This document shows positions 6,646 to 6,961 of a DNA stretch of 6,961 nucleotides, one piece after another. Positions within the stretch are counted from its first letter, which is position 1; each line of letters begins with the position of its first letter. A model generated the notes under the pieces. The model was given only the letters and a program-made list of their open reading frames with translations, did no database searches and was not told the origin of the DNA. Position numbers and translations under genes: made by a program. Source of the stretch: Planctomycetaceae bacterium (GTDB lineage Bacteria; Planctomycetota; Planctomycetia; Planctomycetales; Planctomycetaceae); NCBI GenBank assembly GCA_020426125.1, contig JAGQQQ010000562.1, positions 1 to 6,961 of the forward strand. The letters run 5' to 3'.

Positions 6646-6961
6646 TCACGAATCCTTGGATGCGGCAACGGCAAACTGGTTCGTTAGGAGTTCCTTGACT
6701 TCCGCCGCGAGGAAGAACGACCCTGTGGCACAGATGAGGTCATCAACACTCGCGAGGGTTTGGGCGTGGCCCAATGCCTGTTGTGGTGTGTCACGCCAAG
6801 TCCATTGACAAGCCAGCTTTCGATCGGCCAACTCCGTCAGCTCCAACTCCGGCATGGAACGGGGATTGTGGAGAAATCGCGTGAGAATCACCTCGTCGAA
6901 TTCGCTCCCCAGGATCTCCAGATTCGCAGCGGTTTCCTTTTCCCGAGAAGAAGCAAAGATG
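6646..6961 (-). CDS. folC: FolC, folylpolyglutamate synthase/dihydrofolate synthase, C-terminal fragment
   Basis: Only the last 105 or so codons are in the window; the gene continues past the right edge. FolC adds glutamate to folates (and in many bacteria to dihydropteroate) with ATP in the cytoplasm. The visible part fits the Mur-ligase-type C-terminal domain: IFASSREKE near the edge corresponds to the family's 'vfg-kdKd' segment, VILTRFLHNPRSMP to the 'v-lT-p--pRa-p' strand and loop, ALGHAQTLASVDDLICATGS to the A-helix and the terminal TGS motif, then FFLAAEVKELL to the final helix. Reading upstream from the GTG at 6891 the frame stays open to the window edge, so that codon is internal and not a start. 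The stop faces that of the ADP-ribosylglycohydrolase 20 bases away. Confusion with another Mur ligase is possible but the TGS-FFLAAEV ending favours FolC. Confidence 0.8.
   Translation of the reverse strand, partial: IFASSREKETAANLEILGSEFDEVILTRFLHNPRSMPELELTELADRKLACQWTWRDTPQQALGHAQTLASVDDLICATGSFFLAAEVKELLTNQFAVAASKDS

Overview
The window looks like chromosomal DNA from a planctomycete (phylum Planctomycetota). The evidence is indirect: GC-rich DNA with weak or absent Shine-Dalgarno motifs, a TM2-like membrane protein of a type I associate with planctomycete genomes (the DUF6677 group), an ADP-ribosylglycohydrolase with a hydrophobic C-terminal tail, and a strongly diverged sigma-70-like protein. 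No rRNA, tRNA, CRISPR array, insertion sequence or phage gene could be supported.

Layout. (1) 14-1592, minus strand: a membrane protein of the DUF6677/TM2-like type lies downstream of a small HD-domain metal-dependent phosphohydrolase, both read leftward. (2) 1804-3131, plus strand: a Crp/Fnr-family regulator is divergent from the HD gene. It is followed after 35 bases by a small protein that resembles the SMI1/KNR4 (SUKH) fold, so the two are probably an operon. A candidate promoter lies at 1713-1742. (3) 3132-4362: about 1.2 kb without a convincing gene, lying between two convergent gene ends. It holds several short inverted repeats. (4) 4363-5619, minus strand: a long protein whose C-terminal third carries sigma-70 regions 2 and 3 but no region 4, behind about 250 residues of unassigned N-terminal sequence. 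(5) 5606-6625, plus strand: an ADP-ribosylglycohydrolase (DraG/ARH family), head to head with the sigma-like gene and possibly overlapping its 5' end. (6) 6646-6961, minus strand: the C-terminal end of folylpolyglutamate/dihydrofolate synthase (FolC), convergent with the hydrolase and cut by the window edge.

How the genes may work together. The Crp/Fnr protein and the SUKH-like protein are probably transcribed together. The most unusual part is the head-to-head pair of a region-4-less sigma-like protein and an enzyme that removes ADP-ribose from proteins or other molecules; whether they are functionally linked is inference from position only. The HD protein, DUF6677 protein and FolC look like ordinary background genes.
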